Below are positions 1 to 9,490 of a stretch of 64,000 nt of DNA, in pieces (within the stretch, counting starts at the first letter, position 1; each line of letters starts with the position of its first letter). The translations under genes and the position numbers were made by a program. The DNA lies in contig AP019755.1 of NCBI GenBank assembly GCA_006742785.1, positions 2,170,001 to 2,234,000 on the forward strand. The letters are read 5' to 3'. The notes under the pieces are model-generated. The model saw nothing but the letters and a program-made list of their open reading frames with translations, had not been told where the DNA came from and searched no databases. Origin of the DNA: Nitrosomonas stercoris. Its GTDB lineage: Bacteria > Pseudomonadota > Gammaproteobacteria > Burkholderiales > Nitrosomonadaceae.

Positions 1-65
1 AATTGCAACGCACTAAAGGAATTAGTCAGGCTCTGGCAGAAAAAATCTACCGGGAATTACGCTAA
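1..65 (+). CDS. uvrC: UvrC C-terminus (partial)
   Basis: Only the last 20 codons and the TAA stop (63-65) lie in the window. They encode a helix-hairpin-helix tail containing GISQALAEKIYREL. This matches the terminal (HhH)2 segment of excinuclease ABC subunit C, whose family usually ends in a GIS-x-x-LAEKIY-type helix. UvrC makes the dual incisions in nucleotide excision repair, and this tail helps bind DNA. The catalytic domains lie upstream of the window, so the identification rests on this short segment alone. The gene runs toward mutL, so the two are convergent. Confidence 0.6.
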   Translation, partial: LQRTKGISQALAEKIYRELR

Positions 66-546
66 AGAATCCATAAAACTCTGCTCAAGGCTTTAATCAA
101 AAAAAGCAGATCGGGTAAAGAATAAAAATTCGCGCAAGAAAATTATCATAAAACCTGTATTACCATTTAAAGATCAGGAATAACGGCTTAATTGTTCTCT
201 TATTGTTACTTTCAAAATAATTTTTGTCATATTTTATTCATATGACATAATAAATTCGGCTTGACAGATCGAAAAATATCCACATTTACAACCAATCAAG
301 TTAATAACGTAATAAAATCGTATTGACAATTAGTAAAAACAATAATTTGTTGTTTTTAAAGAAAAAATAAACGTATAAAATTTAAGCAAACTCTAAAATC
401 CCGTTTGAAAAGACACCTTTAGGCTACTCCTCCCCAAGTTGTACACAAACTTATCCACAGAAATTGTGGACAAATTAAGATTCAAGTCTTTTTTAGAAAA
501 ATAATTACGGTATCACTAAAAATTTGGGCTGTTTTTGACAATTGCA
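66..546. other. AT-rich convergent intergenic region
   Basis: This stretch of 481 bases holds no plausible gene. It lies between the 3' ends of uvrC and mutL, so no promoter is required, yet it is long and strongly AT-rich. It contains a perfect inverted repeat with arms 226-232 and 240-246 (GTCATAT/ATATGAC), an A/T hairpin around 335-358, three GATC sites (near 108, 171 and 267), and the DnaA-box-like cluster listed separately. No U-tract terminator of standard form is visible. Confidence 0.6.
439..473. promoter_or_regulatory. Cluster of DnaA-box-like 9-mers
   Basis: Three 9-mers occur within 35 bases: TTGTACACA at 439-447 (one mismatch to TTATNCACA), TTATCCACA at 451-459 (perfect), and TGTGGACAA at 465-473, which is TTGTCCACA on the minus strand (one mismatch). 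A fourth near-match, ATATCCACA, lies at 276-284. Similar clusters occur at replication origins and at DnaA-titration sites. The neighbouring genes are not the usual dnaA/dnaN/rpmH set, so origin function is unproven. Confidence 0.45.
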
Positions 547-2367
547 TCATTTGCCGCGCATAAACATCTTGTCCAGATCTATTAAACTGATCTCAAACCA
601 GGTTGGTCGGCCATGGTTACATTGATCCGAACGCTCGGTTATTTCCATTTTTCGCAGCAACTCATTCATCTCCAGCAACGTTAATGGGCGATTGGCACGA
701 ATCGCACCATGGCACGCCATTGTTGCCAGTAATTCGTTACGTTGTGCAGTCAATAATTGCTTGGGATCACCTTCTCTGACTTCTTCCAATAAATCACGTG
801 TCAGCTTTTCGATATCGGCATGCTGCAATACAACTGGCACAGTACGTACAGCCAGTGTTGTAGCGGATAATATTGATACTTCAAAGCCTAATTGTTGCAC
901 GAGTGCCTGATTTTCTTCTACGGTAGCAACATCTAGACTATCTGCATGAAATGTAACCGGGATCAGCAGCTGTTGAGTAGCGAGCGTTTGTTGATCCAAT
1001 TGAGATTTTAACTGCTCATAGACAATACGTTCATGCGCCGCATGCATATCCACCATTATCAATCCATTCTGATTTTGGGCCAAAATATAAACGCCATGTA
1101 ATTGCCCTAAGGCAAATCCCAGCGGCGGAACAGTTGAATTTTCCGCCGATTCCTCCTGGATGGCCTGATGTCGATCATATGTAGAGCTGTCAGATTTAGA
1201 TTGGGCATCAGATAACACTTGATAAAAATTAAGCGGCTGAGCAACCATTCCAGTCGGTAGCTGTTTTTGCCTAGCATAATGCGCAGCGGGTGTAGATGAA
1301 ACAAAATCCGCATGGGTAGGATTTGCAGTATGCCCGATTTGGATATTCTTGGGGAGATGCGTTGCAAATTCTGCGCCCGTATGCGGCGCAGCCAACGCCT
1401 TGCTGACACTGTGATAAATAAATTGATGAATCATTCGCCCTTCACGGAAACGAACCTCCGTTTTGGTTGGATGAACATTAACATCTATTTGCGTTGGATC
1501 AACACCTAGGTACAAGACAAATGCTGCATGGCGATCAAGATGAAGCACATCGCAATAGGCTTCCCGCAATGCATGCGTAACCAATTTATCGCGAATAAAA
1601 CGCCCATTAACGAAAAAATACTGCATATCTCGCGTCGCACGCGAATAAGCAGGCAGCGCCAACATTCCCCGCAAATTAATATTGACAGCCTGCTCATTCA
1701 CCCAGGTAGCAGCCTCAGAAAACTCCTGACCAAGCACCGCACTGATACGCTCTTCTACGGTTGCAGCTTGCCAATGATGACGTAGCTTGCCGTTATGATG
1801 CAGCGTAAAAGTAATCGCAGCATGAGAAAGTGCCATTCGCCGCAGCATACTTTCGCAATGCGCAAATTCTGTTGCTTCAGTTTTAAGGAATTTGCGACGA
1901 GCAGGTAAATTAAAAAAAAGATCGCGCACCTCAACCGTTGTTCCAGGCATATGCGATGAAGGCTCGGGCGACATTAATTGCGGTCCTTCACTACGAATTT
2001 CCCAGGCATGCTCAGCAGCAGGGGTATGACTAATCAGTAACAGATAGGAAACTGATGCAATACTGGCCAATCCTTCACCACGAAATCCTAGACTGGTGAT
2101 GTTGTGTAAATCTTCCTGATTGGCAATCTTGCTGGTTGCGTGACGTGTCAGAGCAAGCGGCAACTCCTCCGTCGGAATACCCGAGCCATTATCCGTCACG
2201 CGCATCAGTTTCAAGCCACCTTGCGCAATATTGATCTGAATTTCAGTTGCGCCTGCATCAATCGAGTTTTCTAACAATTCCTTCAATACCGAAGCTGGTC
2301 GTTCGATCACCTCTCCAGCCGCAATTTGACTAATTAATCCATCAGGAAGTAATTTGATTGCCTGCAT
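547..2367 (-). CDS. mutL: DNA mismatch repair protein MutL
   Basis: MutL links MutS mismatch recognition to strand incision. The N-terminal GHKL ATPase is clear: ELLENS with Glu33/Asn34, DNGSG near residues 59-63, and GFRGEG near 94-99. The C-terminal domain carries DMHAAHERIVYE at residues 440-451, which fits the DQHA(x)2E(x)4E metal-binding endonuclease motif, and CNHGRP at 583-588, which fits the CPHGRP motif. This is therefore the nuclease-type MutL found in bacteria without MutH, unlike the E. coli protein. At 606 aa the length is normal. The gene ends 481 bases from uvrC, and its 5' end faces rpiA across 226 bases. Confidence 0.97.
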   Translation of the reverse strand: MQAIKLLPDGLISQIAAGEVIERPASVLKELLENSIDAGATEIQINIAQGGLKLMRVTDNGSGIPTEELPLALTRHATSKIANQEDLHNITSLGFRGEGLASIASVSYLLLISHTPAAEHAWEIRSEGPQLMSPEPSSHMPGTTVEVRDLFFNLPARRKFLKTEATEFAHCESMLRRMALSHAAITFTLHHNGKLRHHWQAATVEERISAVLGQEFSEAATWVNEQAVNINLRGMLALPAYSRATRDMQYFFVNGRFIRDKLVTHALREAYCDVLHLDRHAAFVLYLGVDPTQIDVNVHPTKTEVRFREGRMIHQFIYHSVSKALAAPHTGAEFATHLPKNIQIGHTANPTHADFVSSTPAAHYARQKQLPTGMVAQPLNFYQVLSDAQSKSDSSTYDRHQAIQEESAENSTVPPLGFALGQLHGVYILAQNQNGLIMVDMHAAHERIVYEQLKSQLDQQTLATQQLLIPVTFHADSLDVATVEENQALVQQLGFEVSILSATTLAVRTVPVVLQHADIEKLTRDLLEEVREGDPKQLLTAQRNELLATMACHGAIRANRPLTLLEMNELLRKMEITERSDQCNHGRPTWFEISLIDLDKMFMRGK

Positions 2368-2593
2368 AATAATAAATAAGAATGAGATTCATGCTGAAAG
2401 CGGGATTTGTGCCGTAGTAACAAGGTGAATCGGTCATTATACCGACAGCAAGTTATGGTACGCTTGAGGGCTAAATAAAAAGTATTCAATTTGACCTATA
2501 TATGCTATTAGCTACAAAGAAAGCTAAAATTGCTTTGAAGATCCATTCAAATAAATAATGGCATACCAAGATTAATTACTCGTAAAAATTATC

Positions 2594-3274
2594 ATGACAC
2601 AAGACGAACAAAAACGGGCGGTGGCACTGGCTGCCCTGCAATATGTGCCAATGGGAGAAATTATCGGCATCGGTACCGGATCAACCGCTAATTTTTTTAT
2701 TGATGAATTAGCCAAAATAAAACATCAGATCGATGGCGCGGTTGCCAGCTCCGAAGCAACTGCAGAACGCTTAAAACAACATGGTATTGAAGTGCTCAAC
2801 CTTAATTCGGTTTCCAGGCTACCTGTCTATATTGATGGTGCGGATGAAATTACGCACAACATGCACATGATCAAAGGCGGAGGCGGAGCGCTCACACGTG
2901 AAAAAATTGTGGCGGCAGTCGCGCAGCAGTTTATTTGTATTGCGGATCAAAGCAAGTTCGTAAAAGTATTAGGTAAATTTCCATTACCGATAGAAGTGAT
3001 TCCTATGGCACGCAGCTATGTAGCGCGGGAAATAGTTTTACTCGGTGGACAACCTGCCTGGCGCCAAGGTGTAACAACAGATAACGGCAATATTATTCTC
3101 GACGTACATAATCTGAATATTATGAATCCGGTTGAACTGGAAAATAAAATTAATCAGATTACAGGTGTCGTCACCAATGGTCTATTTGCCAAACGGGGAG
3201 CAGATATATTGTTAATGGGAACAGATCAAGGCGTAGAAACCATCACACTCCAGAAATCATCTGGCCAGCATTAA
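2594..3274 (+). CDS. rpiA: Ribose-5-phosphate isomerase A
   Basis: The enzyme interconverts ribose 5-phosphate and ribulose 5-phosphate in the cytosolic pentose phosphate pathway, and in an autotroph also in the Calvin cycle. The phosphate-binding loop GIGTGST is at residues 25-31. DGADEI at 81-86 and [11 protein letters not shown] at 94-104 place Asp81, Asp84, Lys94 and Glu103 at the same numbers as the E. coli active site. The 226-aa length is typical. It is followed after 25 bases by phoU and then ppx on the same strand, probably as one transcript. Confidence 0.97.
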   Translation: MTQDEQKRAVALAALQYVPMGEIIGIGTGSTANFFIDELAKIKHQIDGAVASSEATAERLKQHGIEVLNLNSVSRLPVYIDGADEITHNMHMIKGGGGALTREKIVAAVAQQFICIADQSKFVKVLGKFPLPIEVIPMARSYVAREIVLLGGQPAWRQGVTTDNGNIILDVHNLNIMNPVELENKINQITGVVTNGLFAKRGADILLMGTDQGVETITLQKSSGQH

Positions 3275-3299
3275 TTTTCTATATAGCGGGGAGAAGATC

Positions 3300-4016
3300 A
3301 TGGTTGACAATGCAGCCAAAGAACATGTTTCAAAAAAATTTGATGCCGATCTTGAAGAGATTCGTACGCTCGTATTGCAAATGGGCGGATTCGTTGAAGA
3401 ACAGATTAAGAATGCGGTTGGCGCATTGACCGATGGCAATGAACGCATGATTGAACAGATTATTGACAATGATCATCGCGTTAACGCCATGGAAATCAAG
3501 ATTGACGAGCTTTGCTCTCAGGTTATCGTACGCAGACAACCTACCGCGATCGATTTGCGCATGATCATGACGGTTATCAACACCATTACTGATCTGGAAA
3601 GAATTGGTGACGAAGCCGCTAAAATTGCCCGTATGGCCAAACTGATTTATGCCGCTGATCGTATGCACATGCCACGTTTTGTAGAGATCCGCCACATCGC
3701 TACAATCGCTATTGATATGTTGCGCAAGGCACTGGATGCCTTTGCCCGTCTGGATCCAAATGCTTCTGCAGAAATTGTGCGCCAGGATGAGCAAGTGGAT
3801 GAAGAATTCCGCTCCATTATTCGCCATCTGGTAACGTTTATGATGGAAGATCCACGCAAAATCTCTACCGCGATTGAAATATTGTTTGCAGCCAAGGCAG
3901 TTGAACGTATTGGCGATCACGCCAAAAACATGTCTGAATATATTGTTTACTTGGTGAAAGGCAAAGACGTGCGCCACGTATCAGCAGATGAAATTGAGCG
4001 CACTGTCAGCAAATAA
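3300..4016 (+). CDS. phoU: Phosphate transport regulator PhoU
   Basis: PhoU is a cytosolic negative regulator of the PhoR/PhoB phosphate response that works together with the Pst transporter. The 238-aa protein has the expected two tandem three-helix bundles. Each carries a metal-binding ERIGD-type motif: ERIGDEAAKIAR in the first half and ERIGDHAKNMSEY in the second. A GGGGAG-type ribosome-binding site lies just before the ATG. No pst genes are in the window. The next gene is ppx, a common pairing that ties phosphate sensing to polyphosphate turnover. Confidence 0.96.
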   Translation: MVDNAAKEHVSKKFDADLEEIRTLVLQMGGFVEEQIKNAVGALTDGNERMIEQIIDNDHRVNAMEIKIDELCSQVIVRRQPTAIDLRMIMTVINTITDLERIGDEAAKIARMAKLIYAADRMHMPRFVEIRHIATIAIDMLRKALDAFARLDPNASAEIVRQDEQVDEEFRSIIRHLVTFMMEDPRKISTAIEILFAAKAVERIGDHAKNMSEYIVYLVKGKDVRHVSADEIERTVSK

Positions 4017-4037
4017 TTTCCGAATAACGGCATTTTC

Positions 4038-5546
4038 ATGCACGAATATTCAACACTTGCTGCCGTTGATTTAGGCTCCAACAGTTTCCATTTACAAGTT
4101 GCTAGAGTAGAACAGCGGCAGCTCTATCCACTGGATAGCCTCAAAGAAATGGTGCAGCTCGCAGCAGGCTTATCTGAAGATCTGATACTGGATGAGACCT
4201 CACAAAATCGCGCGCTTGCCTGCCTAGAACAATTTGGTGAGCGCTTGCGCGGATTACCGCAACACGCAGTCAGAGTCGTTGGCACCAACTCCTTACGTGT
4301 TGCCAAAAATTCCGCAGAATTTCTGCAAAAAGCCAGAAAAGCATTGGGATTTCCTATTGAGATCATCGCTGGATACGAAGAAGCACGCTTAATCTTTCTT
4401 GGCGTAGCACATGGTCTACCTCCTTCTGATGAAGCGTTACTGGTGGTTGATATCGGTGGAGGCTCAACCGAATTCATTATTGGTAGTCAATTGAGGGCGC
4501 GTAAACTGGAAAGCTTGCCTATCGGTTGCATTAGTCACAGCCAGGCTTTTTTTCCGGATGGAAAAATTACCAAAGCATCACTCAAACAAGCAGAACTGGC
4601 AGCTCGCTCAGAAATACAAGCGGCTACTTCCGAATTCTCCGCAACACACTGGCAAAAAGCTTATGGCTCTTCTGGTACAGCGCGCGCATTAGCGCATATT
4701 CTGGCACTCAACGGCTATAACAATGGTAATGAAGAAGCAACCATCATCACCCGCACGGGCCTAGAAAAGCTACGTGATTATCTACTTAAACAAGGAGACC
4801 TTAACAAACTCTCCATCCCAGGATTAAATCCTAATCGCAGAATAATTATCGCGGGTGGATTTGCCATCATGCACGCTATTTTTACTGAGCTGAAAATAGA
4901 GAAGATGGAAATCTCCAACGGAGCACTACGTCAGGGTGTACTTTACGATATGCTAGGGCGCTTTCACAAAGAAGATATGCGTGATATTTCTGTGCAGGAA
5001 TTTATGCAACGCTATCGCGTGGATCAGCAACAAGCTGCCCGTATTGAAGCATTGGCAATATTGTTTGGCAAACAGCTGTTGGTTGATTATTCTGATAAAG
5101 AAGAAACTGAAAATGCGTTGAAGTTACTCTCTTGGGCAGCTTCAATGCATGAAATTGGCATTTCAGTTGCTCATACTAGCTACCACAAACATTCTGCCTA
5201 CATACTCGACAATGCTGATATTCCTGGTTTTTCCAGAATGGAACAATTTGAGCTCAGCCAACTTGTACTCTCACATCGTGGCTCACTTGCCAAAAACAAA
5301 TGTTTTTTTAGTCAGCCTATTAACCTGGCGCGTTCACTTGCTCTGCGTTTTGCTACGATCTTTTATCGCAGCCGTACCCATATTGATTTACCCGCCATGA
5401 CATTATCTCTGAATGGAAAGCACTGCACGTTATGCATTCCATCATCTTGGCTGGAGAATCACCCGTTGACTGCAACATTGCTTAATAATGAAATCAAGCT
5501 TTGGGAAAAAGTGAATATTGATTTGCACATCAAAAATATAAACTGA
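4038..5546 (+). CDS. ppx: Exopolyphosphatase, Ppx/GppA family
   Basis: The enzyme removes terminal phosphate from polyphosphate; related enzymes hydrolyse pppGpp. The ASKHA-fold motifs are present in order: AAVDLGSNSFHL near residue 10, VVGTNSLR, the EIIAGYEEARLIFLGV segment with its catalytic Glu, VVDIGGGSTEF, and SSGTARAL. A C-terminal HD-like helical domain follows (LLSWAASMHEIG, SHRG), giving the 502-aa length of the long Ppx type. It starts 21 bases after phoU and is convergent with pilE. Ppx and GppA activity cannot be separated from sequence alone. Confidence 0.93.
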   Translation: MHEYSTLAAVDLGSNSFHLQVARVEQRQLYPLDSLKEMVQLAAGLSEDLILDETSQNRALACLEQFGERLRGLPQHAVRVVGTNSLRVAKNSAEFLQKARKALGFPIEIIAGYEEARLIFLGVAHGLPPSDEALLVVDIGGGSTEFIIGSQLRARKLESLPIGCISHSQAFFPDGKITKASLKQAELAARSEIQAATSEFSATHWQKAYGSSGTARALAHILALNGYNNGNEEATIITRTGLEKLRDYLLKQGDLNKLSIPGLNPNRRIIIAGGFAIMHAIFTELKIEKMEISNGALRQGVLYDMLGRFHKEDMRDISVQEFMQRYRVDQQQAARIEALAILFGKQLLVDYSDKEETENALKLLSWAASMHEIGISVAHTSYHKHSAYILDNADIPGFSRMEQFELSQLVLSHRGSLAKNKCFFSQPINLARSLALRFATIFYRSRTHIDLPAMTLSLNGKHCTLCIPSSWLENHPLTATLLNNEIKLWEKVNIDLHIKNIN

Positions 5547-5596
5547 AGAACACAATACCCAGTTAGCAGCATAAAATTTCACTGTGTTAAAAATTC

Positions 5597-5621
5597 AATA
5601 AATAAGACATCCTTATTTATT
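5597..5621. terminator. AT-rich hairpin between ppx and pilE
   Basis: A perfect 10-base inverted repeat, AATAAATAAG at 5597-5606 and CTTATTTATT at 5612-5621, with a five-base loop, sits in the short gap between the convergent ppx and pilE genes. It could end transcription in both directions, but the stem is very AT-rich and there is no long T-run. Confidence 0.4.
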
Positions 5622-5623
5622 TA

Positions 5624-6037
5624 TCACCGCCAGCATTTATCAACATCCCCTCCTGCTGCTCTTGCTCCTGTCTGAGTCAGTGTTAACGTGCCACATGCAT
5701 CGCTTGCCATAAAGCCTGTTGGCACCGCTTCCAGCGTATAGCTATTTTGTGTTGGTGTTGCTGCAAACTGAACGGTGTATTTGGCTGTACCAGTTCGCGG
5801 TGATTGCGTCACTGGCAACGTCACATTACTGTAGCTGTTGCTTTCGGTGTAACTACGCTCCAGCAATTGTGCCATTTCCAACAAAATTCCTCTTGCCTCC
5901 ACTCGATTCGCGTGCTGTACATGCTCTTGGTAAGAAGGATAAGCAATGGATGCCAAAATACCTATTATGGCCACTACAATCATGGTTTCGATTAATGTAA
6001 AACCATGACTATTTGCATAATTCCGCATCTGTCTCAT
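5624..6037 (-). CDS. pilE: Type IV minor pilin PilE
   Basis: A prepilin with a 12-residue basic leader ending in G, then FTLIETMIVVAIIGILAS. This is the class III signal peptide cut by PilD, with the conserved Glu at mature position 5. A short globular domain follows, with two cysteines near the C-terminus (DACG and DKCW) that probably form the D-loop disulphide. At 137 aa it is short, as expected for a minor pilin. It is the last gene of the fimT-pilV-pilW-pilX-pilY1-pilE operon, 17 bases after pilY1, with a GAGAGG ribosome-binding site. The products form the pilus priming and tip complex in the periplasm. Confidence 0.93.
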   Translation of the reverse strand: MRQMRNYANSHGFTLIETMIVVAIIGILASIAYPSYQEHVQHANRVEARGILLEMAQLLERSYTESNSYSNVTLPVTQSPRTGTAKYTVQFAATPTQNSYTLEAVPTGFMASDACGTLTLTQTGARAAGGDVDKCWR

Positions 6038-6054
6038 CTGATTTACCCTCTCAT

Positions 6055-9000
6055 TTATTGTATTTGTTTCCAGGAACGACGCGGAGGTTGTGCACCATTT
6101 CTGATAGTCACTTTTTCCACAGCTCCTGTGGTTGTTGCTGCAATTAAATGCGTCAGGCTACCGGCACTGATTGCAACTGATTCACTACGGATACCATCGG
6201 AACCTACAGCAGCAATCACTCGATCTCCACTATCCAGCTTGCCGTCATTATTAGTATCAAATTGCGCCGGAGTCATCATGCTGCCGCTTTCAGCATCAAG
6301 GAGCATCAACCAGTTACGCCCGCCTGATTCACACGGATCTACCGAAGGGATCAAGGTGGTAAAGATAACCCGCCCGAAATCCAGCATAGGTATCACAACC
6401 GAACGCTCCCCTTGTTTAGCGCCACCCGGTTGAATCAAATCGAGATACCAGCCGCGTTTACCCACCGCAACCGGATTATCAGATGTGGTTCTCTCAAAAG
6501 GCGGTACAACCGTTTCTGTCAAAATAGTTTGCTGTTGTAACATGCTGCGATTAATTCCCATTTGGCTGTCGTGGTCCCAAACACCATACAGGCTTTGTAC
6601 TTTGTAATCAGTCGGATCTCCGGCAGCAATAAATTGCCCTGTGCCAAAGAAAATCATGTACCCACCCTGTTTGTGATAGCCCACTTCTACCGGGGAAGTA
6701 ATCGGCTGCACCTGATTATCAGCATTTTTGGCTGTAAACAAAGGTTGGCCACTTCCTCCAGCCACTTTCCAGTTAGCAGGGTCCGCATCTGACAAATCAA
6801 ATTTCCAGACATTACCTTGCAAGTCTCCCGCATAAACAATATCAATAGTTTTGTCATCATTAGTATCAATCAGTGCAGGTGCAGAAAGACCATTATTAGC
6901 AGTATTATTAGTTGGAATTTTTTTGATCAGTGCGCCGGTCTGCAAATCAACAATCAACAAATAGGCTTTTCCGTTGGTACTGTTGTAACCATTACCAATA
7001 ACTGCTGCCCAGGAACCATTATTCAAACGTGCGATTTTGGCTTGACCATGCACAAATCCTAAATCAGCATCTGTCAGCTCCCACCACACATCCGTCGCGG
7101 AAAAATTAGCTGGATCAGTAATATTTAATGCAAAAACACTTTTGCCACCGCTACCCAACGTTCCCAGCAAAACAGTTTTCCAGGTGGAACCGATATAAGC
7201 ATCTCCAGCATAAGCATTCCCGTCAACGTAATAACGATGTGCATAGCTAGGATTAGTCAATTTACTTAAATTGGAATAAATAGTACTGGGGATATAAGCG
7301 AACAACTCCTCCCCTGTTTCCGCACTAAACGCATGCAACATACCGTCATTTGCCCCGGAATACACCGTTGGAACACGATTATTATTGGATGAACGCGTAT
7401 ACGTATGATAAGTAGATTTTCCAGCCACCCCATCCGGCAATTTTTCATAGCCAAAATCCAGCGCTCGAACAAACAATAAATCAGAGTTGACGATATCACC
7501 CAGTACACCGTTATTTCTGTTGCGCAATATGCCACCATTAGCGCTTTCATCGTTTTTTTCGCCACGCAACCAGCTTAAGCGTTTCAGCCCTTCACTATCC
7601 ATCACGCCATTGATGTTTTTATTTAATGCATCTTGTTGTCCAGCAGATAATAACGAAAAGTTGGTAACAGTAAATTCCAAACCTTCGGCACCATTGTGTG
7701 TGAAGATTTTTCTACTAGCTGGTACAGGCAGCTGTTCAGAGGCTTCCCATTGCAATGTGCCCAGCGAAGCATCTGATTCCAGATCATATGCAAGTAGTTT
7801 CCCACTCCAGTCAGCACTATTAAATTTTGCCTGATACACTTGCGCACCGGTATTCAAGCGGCTGGTATTGGTTGTCACGGCAGCAGTCGAACTGACCTTG
7901 GCAGTAATACTGGTTAGAGCATTCCCTAACCCTTTAGCAAACGTTACGGGATCCTGTGCGCTGAAAAATTCACCTCGGCTATTAACCGCAGCATGTCGCA
8001 GATCATCAATTTTACGACCATCTTCAGTAACAGTTGGATTCGGCCAGGCTGTTGGCCCACCAGCGTCTCCTGGCAATGAATCCCCTAATGTACCTTCAAC
8101 CCCCAATCCCACCGTAAAATTGACCATATGTTGCCAAAAAGCGGGGTTTTTCGCATTAAAGGGCACTCTGTTTGGCATATCTGGCCGCAAATCATTTTTC
8201 CAGTAATACATCGCCACATCCGCCAAGGTATTACTATAGCTATCCTTATAAGGCAGCTTCGCTTTGTATTGGTAGGTTGCAGGAGTAGCATCAGAAAAAT
8301 GATTAATATGCGTACTACCATTCGTATTATCTTCGTTGCTTATCCCGGCAGGGTTTGCACCATTCCAAAAACCATCCGTCATCAAAATGTGATAGTTTTG
8401 TCGACAAGCTGGTTGAGTTCCACCATTTTGTCCAGGTGTATCACTCCACGGACCTTCATCATCCTTACGCTTTAGATATTCACCAACACTCTGCATCGCT
8501 TTACGTAATGGCGTACCTGCTGCTGGAACGACATGATCATAAAGTTGGGTAAAAAAATTATTACGATCAGCTCCCGAAAATTGTCGTACACCCGTCTTTA
8601 GTACGGTAGTAGATTTTCCATCTATAGTAGAACTCCCTTCGTTAATAGCCCCAAACGCGACGCGCATATTGCTGCCTTGTGCAGCAAAAGCATGCCCCAC
8701 TCCAGCACGTGCCAGCAAAATACGTGAACGGTAATAAGTATACCAATTGGCGAAATTCTGAATTTCCTCATCGTAGGTACAAGCCGATGAATTAGCACAA
8801 TCTGTTCGTTCTGGACCACCGGTAAAGGGGGCATTTTCTGGTTTAATTTCAATCTTTGTGTAACTGGCATATGCATCTACCGAACCACTTCCTTTATATT
8901 GATAATAAACCGCTGGATAAAAGGTGCGTGAAGTACTATTTGTCACCCCACTTTCTTTCTTGAGCCAGTTTGCGCTTTGCGTATTATTAACTGTTAAATT

Positions 9001-9477
9001 ACGACAACCCTTGCCCGTATTACGTGGATTATGGGGCGCACAAGTAGGAGAGGCATCAGCCATGAGGGAACTATCTGCCTTGCTCCAAGGCAAATAACGT
9101 ACCGTCGGATCATAATAGATTGTATTAACACGGCTGGAACGTAACTTGGCGGTATAACCATTCTGGTTATCAAAACTACTACCGTCAAAACCAACAACAT
9201 AATTGTTATAATCACTACTGCCGTAAATACCGCTTGTTCTGGGATAGACATAACGCGCGCTGCTTGTAATACGATCATCCGGCATGATTTCAAATTGCAT
9301 GGAACCGGAATCATCCAGGGTAAAGATAATATTAGGATCAACAGCAGAAGTCAGAAACAATGGAATATCTGATAGTGCCAGCGTTGCACCTGCACTACCA
9401 GTCCGGATCAGTATGCATAAAAAGCAAACAACTAATATTCCTGCTTTGGACGCGCTACAGCCTATTGCTTTCATCAT
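6055..9477 (-). CDS. pilY1: Type IV pilus tip adhesin PilY1
   Basis: This large secreted protein caps the pilus and controls its extension and adhesion. I place the start at ATG 9475-9477, giving 1140 aa, because AGGAAAC lies just upstream and the longer frame would overlap pilX. A signal peptide covers about residues 1-30. DDSGSM near residue 55 is a MIDAS-like DxSxS. The C-terminal half is the PilC-type beta-propeller (for example VYSGANDGMLHAF and VLLGTLGSGGKSVFAL). Two EF-hand-like calcium loops are visible, DTNDDKTID and DTNNDGKLD. The protein ends in a basic, Trp-containing tail as is usual for the family. Confidence 0.95.
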   Translation of the reverse strand: MMKAIGCSASKAGILVVCFLCILIRTGSAGATLALSDIPLFLTSAVDPNIIFTLDDSGSMQFEIMPDDRITSSARYVYPRTSGIYGSSDYNNYVVGFDGSSFDNQNGYTAKLRSSRVNTIYYDPTVRYLPWSKADSSLMADASPTCAPHNPRNTGKGCRNLTVNNTQSANWLKKESGVTNSTSRTFYPAVYYQYKGSGSVDAYASYTKIEIKPENAPFTGGPERTDCANSSACTYDEEIQNFANWYTYYRSRILLARAGVGHAFAAQGSNMRVAFGAINEGSSTIDGKSTTVLKTGVRQFSGADRNNFFTQLYDHVVPAAGTPLRKAMQSVGEYLKRKDDEGPWSDTPGQNGGTQPACRQNYHILMTDGFWNGANPAGISNEDNTNGSTHINHFSDATPATYQYKAKLPYKDSYSNTLADVAMYYWKNDLRPDMPNRVPFNAKNPAFWQHMVNFTVGLGVEGTLGDSLPGDAGGPTAWPNPTVTEDGRKIDDLRHAAVNSRGEFFSAQDPVTFAKGLGNALTSITAKVSSTAAVTTNTSRLNTGAQVYQAKFNSADWSGKLLAYDLESDASLGTLQWEASEQLPVPASRKIFTHNGAEGLEFTVTNFSLLSAGQQDALNKNINGVMDSEGLKRLSWLRGEKNDESANGGILRNRNNGVLGDIVNSDLLFVRALDFGYEKLPDGVAGKSTYHTYTRSSNNNRVPTVYSGANDGMLHAFSAETGEELFAYIPSTIYSNLSKLTNPSYAHRYYVDGNAYAGDAYIGSTWKTVLLGTLGSGGKSVFALNITDPANFSATDVWWELTDADLGFVHGQAKIARLNNGSWAAVIGNGYNSTNGKAYLLIVDLQTGALIKKIPTNNTANNGLSAPALIDTNDDKTIDIVYAGDLQGNVWKFDLSDADPANWKVAGGSGQPLFTAKNADNQVQPITSPVEVGYHKQGGYMIFFGTGQFIAAGDPTDYKVQSLYGVWDHDSQMGINRSMLQQQTILTETVVPPFERTTSDNPVAVGKRGWYLDLIQPGGAKQGERSVVIPMLDFGRVIFTTLIPSVDPCESGGRNWLMLLDAESGSMMTPAQFDTNNDGKLDSGDRVIAAVGSDGIRSESVAISAGSLTHLIAATTTGAVEKVTIRNGAQPPRRSWKQIQ

Positions 9478-9490
9478 TTTGTTTCCTTTT

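Noticed and set aside
3330..3977. Long open frame of 215 codons on the minus strand inside phoU
   Set aside because: It is the antisense shadow of a clear phoU gene, with no ribosome-binding site and no family motifs.
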